Of a DNA stretch of 25,804 nucleotides, positions 1-12,200 are shown in pieces (the first letter of the stretch is position 1; each line of letters begins with the position of its first letter). The notes beneath the pieces are model-generated. The model saw only the letters and a list, made by a program, of their open reading frames with translations, ran no database searches and was not told the origin of the DNA. A program made the position numbers and the translations under genes. Location of the stretch: NCBI RefSeq assembly GCF_000003605.2, contig NW_003149768.1:219934-245737 (forward strand), read 5' to 3'. The stretch is from Saccoglossus kowalevskii (taxonomy: Eukaryota > Hemichordata > Enteropneusta > Harrimaniidae).

Positions 1-184
1 TAGTTTTTAAATCTGTGTAAGGATGAGAAATGTTTGACAGATTCTCACACCAATGTGATGGGTGCATGTCTGCGCCGACTGAAAGTTATTCATAAGACAA
101 AGATTACCATGTTCTCAATACTACGCTTTTGATCTTGCGTCCGTGTATAAACAAGGTTCATAATATTATATGTATATTGCTTAC

Positions 185-2093
185 ATGAATCTACACAGCA
201 CACTTGGTTTCCCTCACAGCTTCTTTTGCACCATGGTTTTACAGTCTGTTCCCCTGTGCAACTGTCCTGGCATTGTCCACCACAAATATCGCGACAGTTT
301 CGTGCTAATGCAAAAACAAATGAAAGAAAGAAAGGTATGCGTAATTCGGAATTGACAATAAAGAATTCATTCAAAAGAAATAGTATGTATGTTACTTACA
401 CCATAATTTTGTTTTATCATAGAATGAACGTTTACACTTGCGTATAACCATGAAAAAATCATTTCCTGAAACATTTCATCTTATACAGTAAGCTTAACCT
501 ATAGTATTGAAGAATGTGTTTTTATTTCATTATATATATATATATTTATTAGTTTTGGAATTCACAATTACTAGCTTTACGCAGCAGGACATAATTCATA
601 TACAATACAATGGGTATGTTCAACTTAAAATCGCCTTGCCAAGCAACTAAGATTATATAAGTTGATTCGAATTTTGTTGTTGAAAGTTTCAGATCAGAAT
701 TATGTCAGATTTAATTATTACGGAGGCCAGAAAATGTCTAAGTATTTGAAAAATATAAGCCTGTTTTATATATATATATATGTATGTATGTACTTTATCT
801 TAGTGATTTGAGTTTGATGTTTCCCTTAAATATATAGTCTTTTCGTGAGATTAATGAGAATGTTTGTAGATATGCATATATAATTAGCAATGTTGATTTC
901 AGGAACCAAAACAATCAATACAACACACTGCATCGAAATTATTGACAAAGTCATGGACACAATAAGAAATGCATGACGATTAGAGATATTAGAGATGAAA
1001 TATAAGAATATATGTTTATCAGCTGATATTTTTTCTAAATAAATGTTACGTTCCCTAACAAATTGTTAAAATTAAAAAATCGTAAATGTGTAGGCGTGAC
1101 ACAAGCAGCTATTTTTTTAGCGTGAACACTTACCATTTGTGCAGCAGTGTTGCTCTCCTGGACAGCTTCTTTTGCACCATGGTCTTCGTGTCTGGCCTTC
1201 TTCGCATGCATCACGGCACACACCGCCACACACATTCACACAGTCACGTGCAGCTGAAGAAGGAAAGCGTAATTTGTGACCCAGACATTGACTTTGACAA
1301 TACAGTACATTAACAATAATATAAAGAATCGCATGTGCTACTCAGCTGATAAAAAAACAAACTGTATTAGAAAATATGAAGTCAACATCTATACATAGTA
1401 CTTATGTATTCCTAAAATAACTTTCTTCTGTTTCGTCGGTGGCAGTTATCAGCTGTACATATCAGAACATGTTTAATATACAACTAGTCCACCCTGGTCG
1501 TTTCAAATAGAAAATAAGCTTAGATATGGGAATACAATCGGATAATTTGAACATAATTGATATGAGTGAACAACAAATGAATCCATAGCACATGACATAT
1601 AATCCTACCAGGTCGCTGTGATGTTCACAATTATTTTGCAAGATAATGGGTATTGTGTTTTTGCATTCATTTACAAAATAGAGATACCAAGGTAAGAATC
1701 TCGATTTCAGTAACGTTATTTCACATACTATGCTCTGCTATTGAAACTAACTACAGGAGATATATTACAAGAATGCAAATTGGAAATTCACAAAACAACA
1801 TACAACAATATTAAAAAATGTCAGCGACCTAGAGTGAAATGTACTAGAAGTATATTTATGCACCGTGGTAAACGCTAAACATTTGAAAATAAAAAATATG
1901 AATATAAATTACTTACAATGCTCGTCTCCTGTAGCAACCACCTGCAATATATTAAAATATAATTTAATTACATTTAATTACTGGCTAACTTAATTAGATA
2001 TCATTGCAAAACAATTTTTGATTCAACATTTAATAGTTAGTGGATACTTACAAACATCAGCGCTACGAACATAAACACCAAACTGAAATGCAT
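185..2093 (-). CDS. Secreted two-domain 8-Cys peptide, copy A (3' incomplete)
   Basis: Predicted secreted protein of 102 residues. I do not recognise a named family. Minus-strand coding exons are 2093-2052 (42 nt), 1941-1917 (25 nt), 1253-1134 (120 nt) and 304-185 (120 nt), all with GT-AG borders. The last exon, which would complete a TAA stop after the T at 185, lies beyond the left edge. Residues 1-19 form a hydrophobic signal peptide (MHFSLVFMFVALMFVVATG), with likely cleavage before DEHS. Two 40-residue domains follow. Each has eight cysteines spaced C-x3-C-x3-C-x3-C-x9-C-x3-C-x5-CC and a shared PWCKRSC core. Net charge is close to neutral. The start is the only ATG heading the signal peptide and sits about 95 nt downstream of a TATAAATA box. 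Coding sequence differs from copy C at five bases and one residue (Phe9 versus Leu9). Intron sizes are 110, 663 and 829 nt. The exon structure is well supported by comparison of the three copies; the function is unknown. Confidence 0.85.
531..546. repeat. (TA)n microsatellite
   Basis: About eight TA units in intron 3 of copy A. Confidence 0.8.
769..793. repeat. (TA)n with TGTA tail
   Basis: About seven TA units followed by TGTATGTATGTA, also in intron 3 of copy A. Confidence 0.8.
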
Positions 2094-2300
2094 CTTGAAT
2101 AAATGTATTCTGTGATGATCGTCGAGCAATGTACACACGTTTTCAGTCGGGTCTAGGTTGAGTAACTGAATTTCAGACGTCGTATTTATATGTTTTATTA
2201 TCGGGTCAGATCAAAAGATGGTTGCGGTGGAACAAACACTAATAACCATATGCTTATTTCCAAACAATGTTTTATGCAAATTTGCAAGCAGTCTAGTTAT
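2094..2300 (-). promoter_or_regulatory. Core promoter and 5' UTR of copy A
   Basis: TATAAATA on the minus strand occupies 2190-2183, about 90 nt before the ATG at 2093. The block around it (GATCTGACCCGATAATAAAC upstream, ACGACGTCTGAAAT downstream) is shared with copies B and C. A GATA motif lies in CCGATAATAA. Transcription probably starts about 25-30 nt after the TATA box, near TTCAGTTACTC. The start site is inferred from spacing only. Confidence 0.65.
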
Positions 2301-2345
2301 ATGGTTGTTGTTTCGAGTATATCGGGAAATGTGCCAACATAACAA

Positions 2346-3772
2346 TGTGTTCGCATTTACAAATTATTATTAAGCTGCATATACCATGCACAAGACTACA
2401 CTATTGGATATTCTGCATTTCTACTGTCTTTGAATGTCCTGTTCTCTATAAAGATAATATTATGCAATATATTTACATTTACCTTTATGTTTACAAATCA
2501 AGACAACATTTCAGTGAAGAAAATGAGAACAAAAGTTTAGCAAGGAAAATTTCACACTGTCCAACAACCAATATAGTGAATACACACGTGCTCCGAATGA
2601 ATACGAATTTGTATGTGGCCAACCATGACGAAATATGGGATATTAATTATCGATTGTTATGTGCCAGTGTTATTGAAACAAGTCAGCCATATTTTTCTGA
2701 GGTGATTGCTAACGAACCTCGTATCAAATTATTACATCTGTTTCCCTGCTTAAATTGTCAAATTCTGTTTACATTCTATAAATGGACTGATATTGCACAC
2801 TTACCCCCACCATATCCACTGTTATTGGGTAATCAGAATTGTTATTGCATATTTCAGAGTATGACATGTGTGAGAGTATACAATTTTTTTTGATATCTGA
2901 AGAGTCGCTGGATTGGTGTGGCTTGTTACCTTGTGTATATATCTAGCAGCGTCGCTTATGTGTGGGCTTCGAATACAAACACAACGTTCATCACCATCGA
3001 TAAGGTTTGATTGACAAACATAATTGACGGTGCTGAACGTCTCTCAATACATACAACGTAAATTGCAATTGATATGACTGTGATGACGCATGCGTTGTTG
3101 AAGACGGACAAATTGACCGAAGCATGCGCACTGCGTACACAATATGCTAATAAATAAACGAGGTTATAACGTAGACACATCTCATGAATATTATTTGAAA
3201 GTGCATTATTAATAATAAAAACATTTATTATGAAACGCCGGAATCACGTATATTCGGTCTTGGTACCCACTCTTTCTATTTTAGTAATTTGTAGACTGTA
3301 CACTGTTTCTGGCTTTTGCACTGTAATCTGCATGAGCGTAGGCAAGCCTAAATAGGTTTTGAATGTATACAGCGCCACTGGTGGCTGTTCCCGGCTCCAT
3401 ACGTCTAGTTCCCTAACTGTTACATGTATTGTAATTAGCGCACACAATGCATTTGTACATTCACATCACAAGGTTAATTTATGGTCAACTCTTTTCTACT
3501 CACTCCAATTTAGACGAAAGTTTATTAAGACATTTTGAGAGTAAACAAGTTAGTGATTATTAAAACATTATTTTACTCTTGCAGTGTTACATCGAACGTC
3601 GTACTTTGGCTTCACCGTCCTCGCATGTTCTGCAGTCATCTGTTTCAATCTCAGTCTGAGTTTCTATGCACAGAGACATGGTGGTCAGTATTACTTTATG
3701 GTGCTGCTGTAGACGTTTTGAAAACAAAATCACTGATTTATATACGAGGGAATTTCAACAGTGGTTGAAATT
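2346..3772. other. No recognised gene
   Basis: AT-rich sequence between the copy A promoter and the left inverted-repeat arm. A 182-codon plus-strand frame (2345-2893) shows no domain, and its start overlaps a dispersed block (ATTCTGCATTTCTACT) also seen near 18810. A 10-bp perfect hairpin (stem GAATTTCAAC) occupies 3750-3773, right at the repeat border. Confidence 0.6.
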
Positions 3773-5430
3773 CAGCATGAAAATACAATATTCAGTAACA
3801 TATGAAAGTATTTTTTCTGACTCTATGTCGATAATAATGTATATTACACAAATCAAGTAGACTAGACAGCAGCAAACATCTGCTATTTATTAATGGCCAG
3901 ACTACTGACGGTGTGGAGAAGATGACATTAAAGAAAATTGCCGCGTTTTCAATACGTATTTGGGGTTATTAAAAGATTAAATTGGCAATATTCAATGTAT
4001 AATCCATTAAACAATTTTACACCTTTATACTGAAGATGATTTAATTTTTCTATAAAATTTTATTTATGTATACGTATTTATTTTATGTTCATATAAACTT
4101 CAGCTGAGTATAACTGTGTAGTATAGTATATTGGATATGTTGTGGCGTATGTGGTCTGGGGCATCATGGTTTGTTTGTATACCAAATGTCAACCATGCTC
4201 AGAGCTACTAAGATATGGGTGTAGTTAACCCAGTTTAATTAAGCTGTTCCACAGAAATGAAACGGTAACATAAGGTATGACCTGCAATATGTTCATTGCT
4301 GGTGGTGATTGTGATTTCAACCTCTCAATAATTCTGTTTACTGCCACCGTAGTCATTCTAAAATTAACACTTACCAGCTGTTCAATACAGGGTATACATG
4401 TAACATATTCACACTGTCTAGCATATACAATTTATATCATAAATTACTACCCTAGCTAAAAGTGTTTATCTGTGCAAATTTAACAAATTATTCCAAAATT
4501 ACAATTGGGTTCAAATCATTCCGGAATTCATAGAACAGTATCAATCCCCAATTGCTGCCAACAAAATAAACTCTTTGACATAGACCCAGTAGGCGATTGT
4601 ATAATATTTCTTATCCTGTTATTAATTTGACCACTTGCAATTAATGAAAAGAAAAATAATTATTAATGACTGCTAGGATCACTAATAATAATAATTCTCA
4701 TAAGAATAATGATTCATATATAGCAAACATATTACAAGTGTCTATGCGCTTCACAGAACCATACCAGGAGTGAGCAAGTGGAAATCATGACTGGTAATGT
4801 CTTTGTGAAAAATGTTAGTTTCAATAACATATATATTTCAAATACATATTATATATGATCGACAATCAGACAGTGTCCATAACAACCATGATCATCTCGT
4901 AAACTAATTGACCAGTATTCGAGTTATTTCAGCATTTTTATTATTCGACATTTGATTATTTGATGTTTTTATTAATTAATTCGCATGTAGGTTATCCCAG
5001 TTCTTTCCACTCCATATCTAGACTAACAGTCAACATAGTGGGAATGTAAAATGCGAAGATATAAAAACACATTGCATTTGGCTCGAGTTCTTTTAGTCTG
5101 TACATGCCATATGCAACTTATAGAAAATTAATTTATAAACCACATTGCTGTGCTGGCGCATTTCTCTTTGTATTAGCATTAAAAACTCAGGCATCCTATG
5201 TTCTTACCACTATCAGGTATTTGCATAATATGAAAATAAACTTATAGTAAATTAGTGTGTTCTACTGCAAGCTCTTTATGCCATGTTCCATAGAAAGCAA
5301 TTAGTTGAGTTCGAACCGTGTCCAATGTAATATATTCAAAGATAGTAATATTTAATAATGTAGTCTAGTGCATATGCAACTCACAAAATAATTCATAAAC
5401 TCGAGCACATTATAAGTAGTGACTGGATTG
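3773..5430. repeat. Left arm of large imperfect inverted repeat
   Basis: Matches 18725-20032 in reverse orientation. Landmarks include AAAATTGCCGCGTTTTCAAT (3937), ATGTTCATTGCTGGTGGTGA (4290), and GCATAATATGAAAATAAACT near 5223. The left arm is about 350 bp longer, mostly through extra AT-rich sequence around 4480-4900. It lies upstream of copy A, as the right arm lies upstream of copy C. It contains no recognised gene; a 60-codon frame starting MTCNMFIAGG is present in both arms but has no known match. Confidence 0.75.
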
Positions 5431-5654
5431 GATTCAGAACACTTACTCATAGACACAAAGATCATTTGAATACCGTTTCATATTAAAAAACACAATACTT
5501 ATTGAGCACGTTCTTTAAATATCACCATAAACAATATCTTATTCTATCATGGATTGGCCCTGAATACGGTGTGAGTGTGGTGAAGTCATAGGTTAGATGT
5601 CTCGTATATCCTTTTTTTTTATTTGGCTACGAACATAGGATTGCAAAGCGTGTC

Positions 5655-5965
5655 CTTTCATCTTTCCATCACAATAACAGAAGGTCGGCGAAAATCGCTC
5701 TGTCGGCAAGCACTAAGCCGAAGGCGTGACCTTACTAGGGGGTCCGGGGCATGCTCCCCCTTAACAATTTTGAAACCTAGACCCATAGAAACGATATTTC
5801 CTGCAGTTTGAGGGGCAAATTTGGCCACACAAAGGGTTTCAGCTTGATTTTGGAGGAGCGAAGCCCCCAACATTGTTTTCCCCGTCTGCCTCTCCCCTGT
5901 GCCGCCGCCACTGTTACACTAACGCTTTGCCTTGTAATTCATGACCCCTCAACTTTCTGTGTAGT
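5655..5965. repeat. GC-rich dispersed repeat
   Basis: A sharp GC-rich island in AT-rich DNA. It contains GGGGGTCCGGGGCATGCTCC, GGAGGAGCGAAGCCCCC and CTGTGCCGCCGCCACTG. The last is closely similar to CGGTGCCGCCACCACTG at 15799, so the block is part of a repeated unit. Short open frames here on both strands are a by-product of GC content. The class of element is not recognised. Confidence 0.5.
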
Positions 5966-6139
5966 ATGCAAAAATGGACTCATAGTTGTGGAAACGGGTT
6001 TGTGAGGATCTAAGTAATCCAATCTTTGCTGCTTGCGATGTCATTAAGAATTATAATTACAGTCAAGCTAGAATTGTTTACATACATGGAAATCGACACT
6101 TATATTTCGTTAGCATCTAAGATATTCCAGCGCCCTCTA

Positions 6140-6600
6140 CGTTATGTCTAGTCTAGCAGTTAACATCGTGGAAATACAAAAAAATATATATATAACACAA
6201 GCAAGCACATATTGCGTCTGGCGTGGATGCTTTCTATACAAGCCTATTGTAACTTATGGCAAATTGATAAATAAAAACAAAGCTGGTCAATCCTTTCCCA
6301 GCAATAAACCCGTCATATGGTTATGCCGGCGCATTTCCCTTTGTATTAGCATTAACATTTCAGACATCTTATGTTCTTACAACTATTAAGTATTTGCATA
6401 ATGTGGATTTTTGGAAATATTCTGATGGGAAATTAGTGTGTCATTGTCCCCACCCCAGAATGCAATTCGAAGAGTTTGAACTGTTTTCAATGTACGGAGT
6501 AAAACATTCAACAATGCAGTCTAATGCATGGCATATCCAATTTACAACATAATTTACATATTCGATTACATTACTGTGTTTGTACATTTCCTTATATTAC
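6140..6600. repeat. Third, diverged copy of the repeated flank
   Basis: Same order of blocks as 5020-5400, but more diverged: TCTAGCAGTTAACAT, then CCGGCGCATTTCCCTTTGTA with TTAGCATTAA, ATGTTCTTACAACTATTAAG, TTTGCATAATGTG and GCAGTCTAATGCAT. It is in direct orientation to the left arm. It probably marks an older duplication of the same upstream region. Confidence 0.6.
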
Positions 6601-7375
6601 AATTCAACTAGTACCTGTCAATGTGAATAATATAACAAATATACAGTAAATAGTGTTTTTCCACCAAAAATTTCGACCCCAGTCGAGGGCATAAACCTGC
6701 GATTTCAAGTACTCGGGTGTAACTGGAAATTCTACTGTAGTTTTCTTTACTTTTAGCTCGTGTTGAGTGACCACGGGTGCTTATTGCGTGGTGTTGTCTG
6801 TCTCTCCGGTCGCTCACCTATCCGTCCGTCCATTCTTATGTCTGTTGAAGAATATTCAGAAATGTAGTCTAATTCTTCTTTGTAAACTCAGTTTTTCTGT
6901 TGTAACATTACCCAATATACGACAACTCATTGTCTGACAAGTAATGTTCATGCAAATTTTTAAAATACATCATTTAAAATAAACTTCTGATAAATATTGT
7001 TTGTTCAATTGCACGACTTCTGAAATTTAGTTAGCCAAACAAGTCCTCACTGAACACGTGTGTATACAGAACACTACTTTCCGTTTACGACATTATGATT
7101 TTAATGCAGAAAATACAGTATTTTACAAACTAAAATCATGTTTATTCAAATTATTGTTCATACATGAGTTGTCGAACACACTAAATAGTTTGTAATTTCA
7201 TTCAGCTTTTTTAGTAATAATAAACACAAATAAAAATGCAATTATATTTTTTTTAAATTTTAATTTATTCTTGAATTACTCTTAATGAATTTCGACATTT
7301 TCTTGTTAGTTGTCCCACGCCATTCTTTATTGTGGTGTTACGAATGACAGTCGTCAAAGAACAAAATTACTCAAT
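6601..7375. other. No recognised gene
   Basis: AT-rich, with short frames only. I see no domain, repeat or promoter match to the family upstream of the pseudogene. Confidence 0.55.
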
Positions 7376-7700
7376 ATGTATTTCAATTTGGTGTTCATGT
7401 TGGTAGAGTAAATGTGTAAGTATCAACTAATAAAACGAATTATGTATAGCTTTGCAGTGACACTGTATAACCGTATTTGTTGATATGCTCTCTCTATGAT
7501 TGGTTGATAATATGAACAGTTAGCCAATAGTAGTATGTGATTAAACGATATTATAATATTATTATACGTTTTGCAGGTGACTGCTGAAGTTGTAATATCT
7601 CTTCTACTGTTCCCTGTTTCCCGTAACACAGAAATATAAATATCATAGGTAGCACTGAGTGCAGCTCTAGAACTAAAGTAGATAAAAACACGCGTTTATG
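7376..7700 (+). pseudogene. Deletion-derived relic of the 8-Cys peptide gene
   Basis: An exon-1 relative lies at 7376-7415, starting MYFNLVFMLVE and then an in-frame TAA at 7409-7411. Two bases are also missing before the donor GTAAG at 7416. An exon-2 relative begins at 7577 after TTGCAG with GTGACTGCTGAAG, but the GDEH codons are lost. The sequence then passes almost directly into a match to the 3' exon of copy C: an acceptor-like CACAG before AAATATAA near 7632, then the block around GCTCTAGAA and the downstream GTTCATAATT. Both cysteine-domain exons and their introns are absent. No TATA block like that of the intact copies is evident upstream. It cannot encode the secreted peptide. Strand and order match gene B downstream, so it is probably a tandem copy that lost its centre by deletion. 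Confidence 0.7.
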
Positions 7701-8919
7701 TGTATGTTCATAATTGTATGTTTGTTGTAAACACATAGTTGTGCAGATACTAGTATTCAAATAAACACAATCAAGAGCAGCAATAGTATGAATCGTAGCA
7801 AAGCTAATTCTTATATGCATGTTAGGAGCATCGCCAACAAGCGAATATGATTAGTCAAATATCTTATACTTATATACTCCGTATATCTTATACACACATA
7901 AATAATCACAACCCTCTTGTTTCTGGGTATATTTTCTATATATTCCTCTACTGGTGTTAGCAACTCCTGCCATATCCACTTTCGAAGTTTTGTATACAAA
8001 ACCAAAATGTTGCAAGTACAATGTCAGTAAATATGGCAATCCGTATAGTTAATTATAGGTGATATGCACGAGTTTATGATAATGTAGCGTTAATTAATTA
8101 ATTAAAGTAAACGAGTGTTTAACACTTCAAAGTGGAAATGCCAAGCGTGTGCGATATTGTGAAAATAACAAAAGTTGTACAGGAAACTTCAAATGACCAC
8201 AAACACAGAACAAACGACTGAAGACAATCCACAAAAACAAAACACAATCACAGTGCAGTAAAGTACAGGAACCATTAGATCAGTATATATGTTCACTTTA
8301 ATAATCAGGTTTCATGCCAGGCATGTCACTCTCCGAAGGCGACACCAATTTTGGATTATTTGAAAAGGTCAAATTTCATCCATAGACTCTCAATATATAT
8401 TTATCGTGTTGTTATATTGTTTGTGTTCATCTAGTATATAAACTAGGTACAACATGTTTAACAATGAGCACAATATATCTGTCGACCTAGGGATCCCCAG
8501 GAGTTTAAGTACGTCTGATTTCACTTATATTCAGCAACTGGTAGATGTCCTAATCATGTGAGAAACACAATTTTACAAATCCCATGTTAACGCAGTGCTG
8601 CTGCATTATCAGTGAAAGCACGAACGATTACCAGATGTTCTGCGTGTCAGATTTCAATATTCTATATTCAAGCATTTTCAACAACACACATTATAAGAGT
8701 TGGTGACTATCGCAGTTAATTGTGTTGGCATCGCTGATATTTTAAATTTGACATTTCCATTTCTGTCATCGGTAGTTTCTTGGAGAAATTATCCGTAGGG
8801 TATCGTCATCATGCGCAATTGTACGCGTTCTTTGTGTTAATGTGGTTTATTAATAAAGTATTACTTTGCAGTAGAAAACTGCTTTTCGAACAAACATCAT
8901 CATTCAAATCCAAAATAGA
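7701..8919. other. No recognised gene
   Basis: AT-rich intergenic sequence between the pseudogene and the flank of copy B. Overlapping minus-strand frames at 7551-8039 show no recognisable motifs. Confidence 0.55.
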
Positions 8920-9084
8920 AACGTGAAATATTAATAATGTGATTAATTGTGTGCCATATGCAACTCAAAATATAATATATTATTAATTATAATATTACAT
9001 TAAGAACTCAGGCACATAGTCGCGTTGGCACATTTCTAGTCGTACATGCATTAAAATTCTTGCTAATTTGCATAATATATAAAC
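8920..9084. repeat. Partial copy of the repeated flank upstream of gene B
   Basis: Contains GTGTGCCATATGCAACTCA, AAGAACTCAGGCACA, a short CATTAAAATTCTTGCTA and TTTGCATAATATATAAACT. These are the same blocks found at 5110-5240, compressed. It joins directly to the conserved promoter of copy B, which suggests this was the ancestral arrangement upstream of every family member. Confidence 0.5.
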
Positions 9085-9241
9085 TCATGGTAAATAGTGT
9101 TTGTTCCACCGCAACCACCTTTTGATCTGACCCGATAATAAACATATAAATACGACGTCTGAAATTCAGTTACTCAACCTAGATCCGACTGATAACGTGT
9201 ATACATTGCTCGACGATCATCACAGAATACATTTATTCAAG
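9085..9241 (+). promoter_or_regulatory. Core promoter and 5' UTR of copy B
   Basis: TATAAATA at 9145-9152, preceded by the shared block GTGTTTGTTCCACCGCAACC and GATCTGACCCGATAATAAAC. It is followed by an initiator-like TTCAGT at 9165-9170 and a roughly 70-nt leader conserved with copies A and C up to the ATG at 9242. The flank diverges further upstream, which suggests selection on this short block, or simply its age of duplication. Confidence 0.7.
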
Positions 9242-12200
9242 ATGCATTTCAGTTTGGTGTTTATGTTAGTAGCGCTGATGTTTGTAAGTATTAAGTACAT
9301 AAATGGAATCATATATTGCTTTGTAATGCTTTTATTGTTTGTGTTGGTATGTTCTCTATCCAAGTTTCATTCAAATGTACACTGCTAATGGTGGATAGTA
9401 ATAAGAGTTATCAAATGTTGATATGTGGCCACTAACAAATTTGTAAATATTTGTATTACAGGTGATTGCAGAAGGAGACGAGCATTGTGAGTAATACATA
9501 TATGTATATATTCAAATTAATTTCTCAAAACGTTTATCCGTTATATCAGTATATAAATATTCTGATGTCACACATACACTTCAGATCACAATAGACATAA
9601 ATAACAATGCATTTATTTCTTGAAAAATATGATATAGAACATAACATGTAATGGAGTATGTAACTGAAATTCTCATTGATTACATCAGCAAAACAAGTCA
9701 ATTCAGAATGTGTGATTCCCGCCCTCGGCCAATGAAATATTAGTTGTTCCATAGGACGACAAGCTAATACATTGCATCTCAGTATAATACGAAACAGCAT
9801 GGCGCGTAAAATTATGCTTCTGAAATCTGGATTGTTATCTCTCGCATCTCTACTTGAATGAATGCAAAAACGCGATACTGCCATGTAAAACAGTTCACAT
9901 CTCATCTAACCCACAGAGCAAACATGTTCATCTGTTTTCTGATATCAAAGCTTTCAGAATACGAACACACTGTCATTGTTACTTTTACGGTTACTGGTAG
10001 AGAGTTCATTTGTTCTCTGATATCCATTTTCGGAATGTGTATACAATTTTGTTGTTACATGTACAGTACGTACCTCACATAATTGAGTATCGTTATGAGT
10101 AATAATCTTCAAAAATCAGTGATCTAATATTAATGCGTTTTGAGGCGTTTTACATTAAAAATTACTTAGATACTGTGTACATATCATATTGTCTATTATT
10201 CTACCTACTTTCACGCCATAGACAGAATTGAAGGCAATGTCGGTGAATTAGATATGCTTATTGCTGGCATAAATTTTCACATATAAATATTATTTCGAAA
10301 AATTCGTTAGAACCCAAGACTTGAATTTTTTCCCGCCATATTTGGGATAGAAGAACATAGTCATTTCCGGAAAGATTGTATTTCTGCCAACTTTTTACAA
10401 GTTTTTTTACTTACTATGAACCAATATTAACTATGATCCAATATTAAATATTCGGCACTAGCTGTATAGTTTGCATGTTTTACAGTGAAGGGATAGAATC
10501 TGCTATTAAGGGCACAGACGACAACATTAAAAACAATCGTTGCGTTTTAAATATGATTAAGATTAAATGAATTAGCGCCGATGGTGAACAGACATTTTTT
10601 TGAAAATTTTATTTTAATGTAATTATCAGTATTATATGTTCGCCATATGTGTTCCTTCTTTTACTTCAGCTGCACGTGACTGTGAGAATGTGTGTGGCGG
10701 TGTGTGCCGTGATGAATGTGAAGAAGGCCAGACACGAAGACCATGGTGCAAGAGAAGCTGTCCAGGAGAGCAACACTGCTGCACAAATGGTAAGTGTTCA
10801 TTCTGAAAATAATAGCTTATTGAATAATTCTGCCATTCAGTGACATGTCGTCATATTGCATATATATAGGTATATTTTCACGTACTGATTGTCTTTAAAT
10901 TTCAGCTGATAAATATATTTTTTTTATTTATAATGATAATCTTCATTTTGATCACTCTAAATTACATACATTTCGTTTCTTCCCGAATAAGCACGAAACT
11001 GTCGCGATATTTGTGGTGGACAATGCCAGGATCATTGCAATACAGACCAGGTAGCGAAACCATGGTGCAAAAGAAGCTGTGAAGGAGCCCAGGTGTGCTG
11101 TGCACCAGCATGTAAGCAATAGATATATCATTTGATGCATCTTGCATATACACAGATTTAAAGGGCGGTGGTCGTCGCGTCGCGCATATGCGACATTTCT
11201 GTTGATAAACATTGATTGTCACGGGTACGAGTTTTGATCTGGGTGCAACGTACACTTATTACCGCAGATGACTCATTTTCCATTCATCTTCTAATTACCA
11301 AGGAAATTACAAAGTTAAAGCTTAGTAACGTTTCATGTTGTACTCATTGTCTACGCAACAGTTAAAGTCTCCATCTTCGTTCCATATCTCGCGCATGCGT
11401 GGCACGACGACCACCTTCCTTTAATATATGTACTTTATCAACACGAAAAGTTGATATAATCTCTATTGTCAGAGTCAAAACTTCTTGGCACTGCTCACAT
11501 AAGCATCTTGATATAACAATTAACTGTTTATTTCGTTAACATAAAAGTAGTGAACATTTTTCACAACGATAATGTTGTGGGTTATTAGGATGATAAGTAT
11601 ACATATATATTCCGACAACTTCGTCCAATATTTGTCAATTCTCTGTTTTGTGTATCGGTTCATCTACATTTTTGTTTTGCCAAATATTTAGGTCTGACAA
11701 TTTCTACTCTAATACAAATTCAATTTTGATATCGTGTTTGAGCAAAATGAATACTTATAGTCTCACTGTCAATAACCCACCGTTTCACTATGTCGTACTA
11801 CGAAAATATGCATATGATAATACGAGGTTATTACGAGGATGCCTCAAAGTATGCACAAAAACAGTACAGCGAGAGTATTATACATCTTTTCCGTCCAAGA
11901 ATACATTATGGGAATGCCGAAATCCAAAAAGTTTAGAACAGAATCAGCGAACTTTTTGTGTGGAGTTCGGTCAAACCCCCGTGGCAGCCATGTTTGTTTT
12001 TATTATTAGAAGCCGTTTACGCGCGTAATCATTCCATATTTGGAATTCGCATTCCCTAATATGGTAGGATGAAAATACCCTGTAAAATACCGCAAAATTA
12101 AGGCACGCTGTAACTTATGGTGTTATAGTGACATATGTATAATGATTATATACAATTCCATGATATTTTCTCTTTTGTTGACGTCAACTTACACCATCTG

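Noticed and set aside
2345-2893. 182-codon plus-strand open frame
   Set aside because: No domain, signal or compositional support. Its first part overlaps a dispersed repeat block and the sequence is AT-rich, so a chance frame is more likely.
5302-5322. tRNA B-box-like GGTTCGAACTC on minus
   Set aside because: No A box or cloverleaf at the right distance, and the diverged copy at about 6470 does not keep it; not evidence for a tRNA or SINE.
5658-5873. 71-codon minus-strand frame in the GC-rich block
   Set aside because: High GC suppresses stop codons; the block is a dispersed repeat, so the frame is probably a by-product.
9546-9905. 119-codon minus-strand frame inside intron 2 of copy B
   Set aside because: No recognisable motif; antisense within an intron and not conserved in introns of the other copies.
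11648-12028. 126-codon plus-strand frame inside intron 4 of copy B
   Set aside because: No motif recognised and nothing comparable in intron 4 of copy C. It could be a retained fragment of an insertion, but I cannot support a gene.
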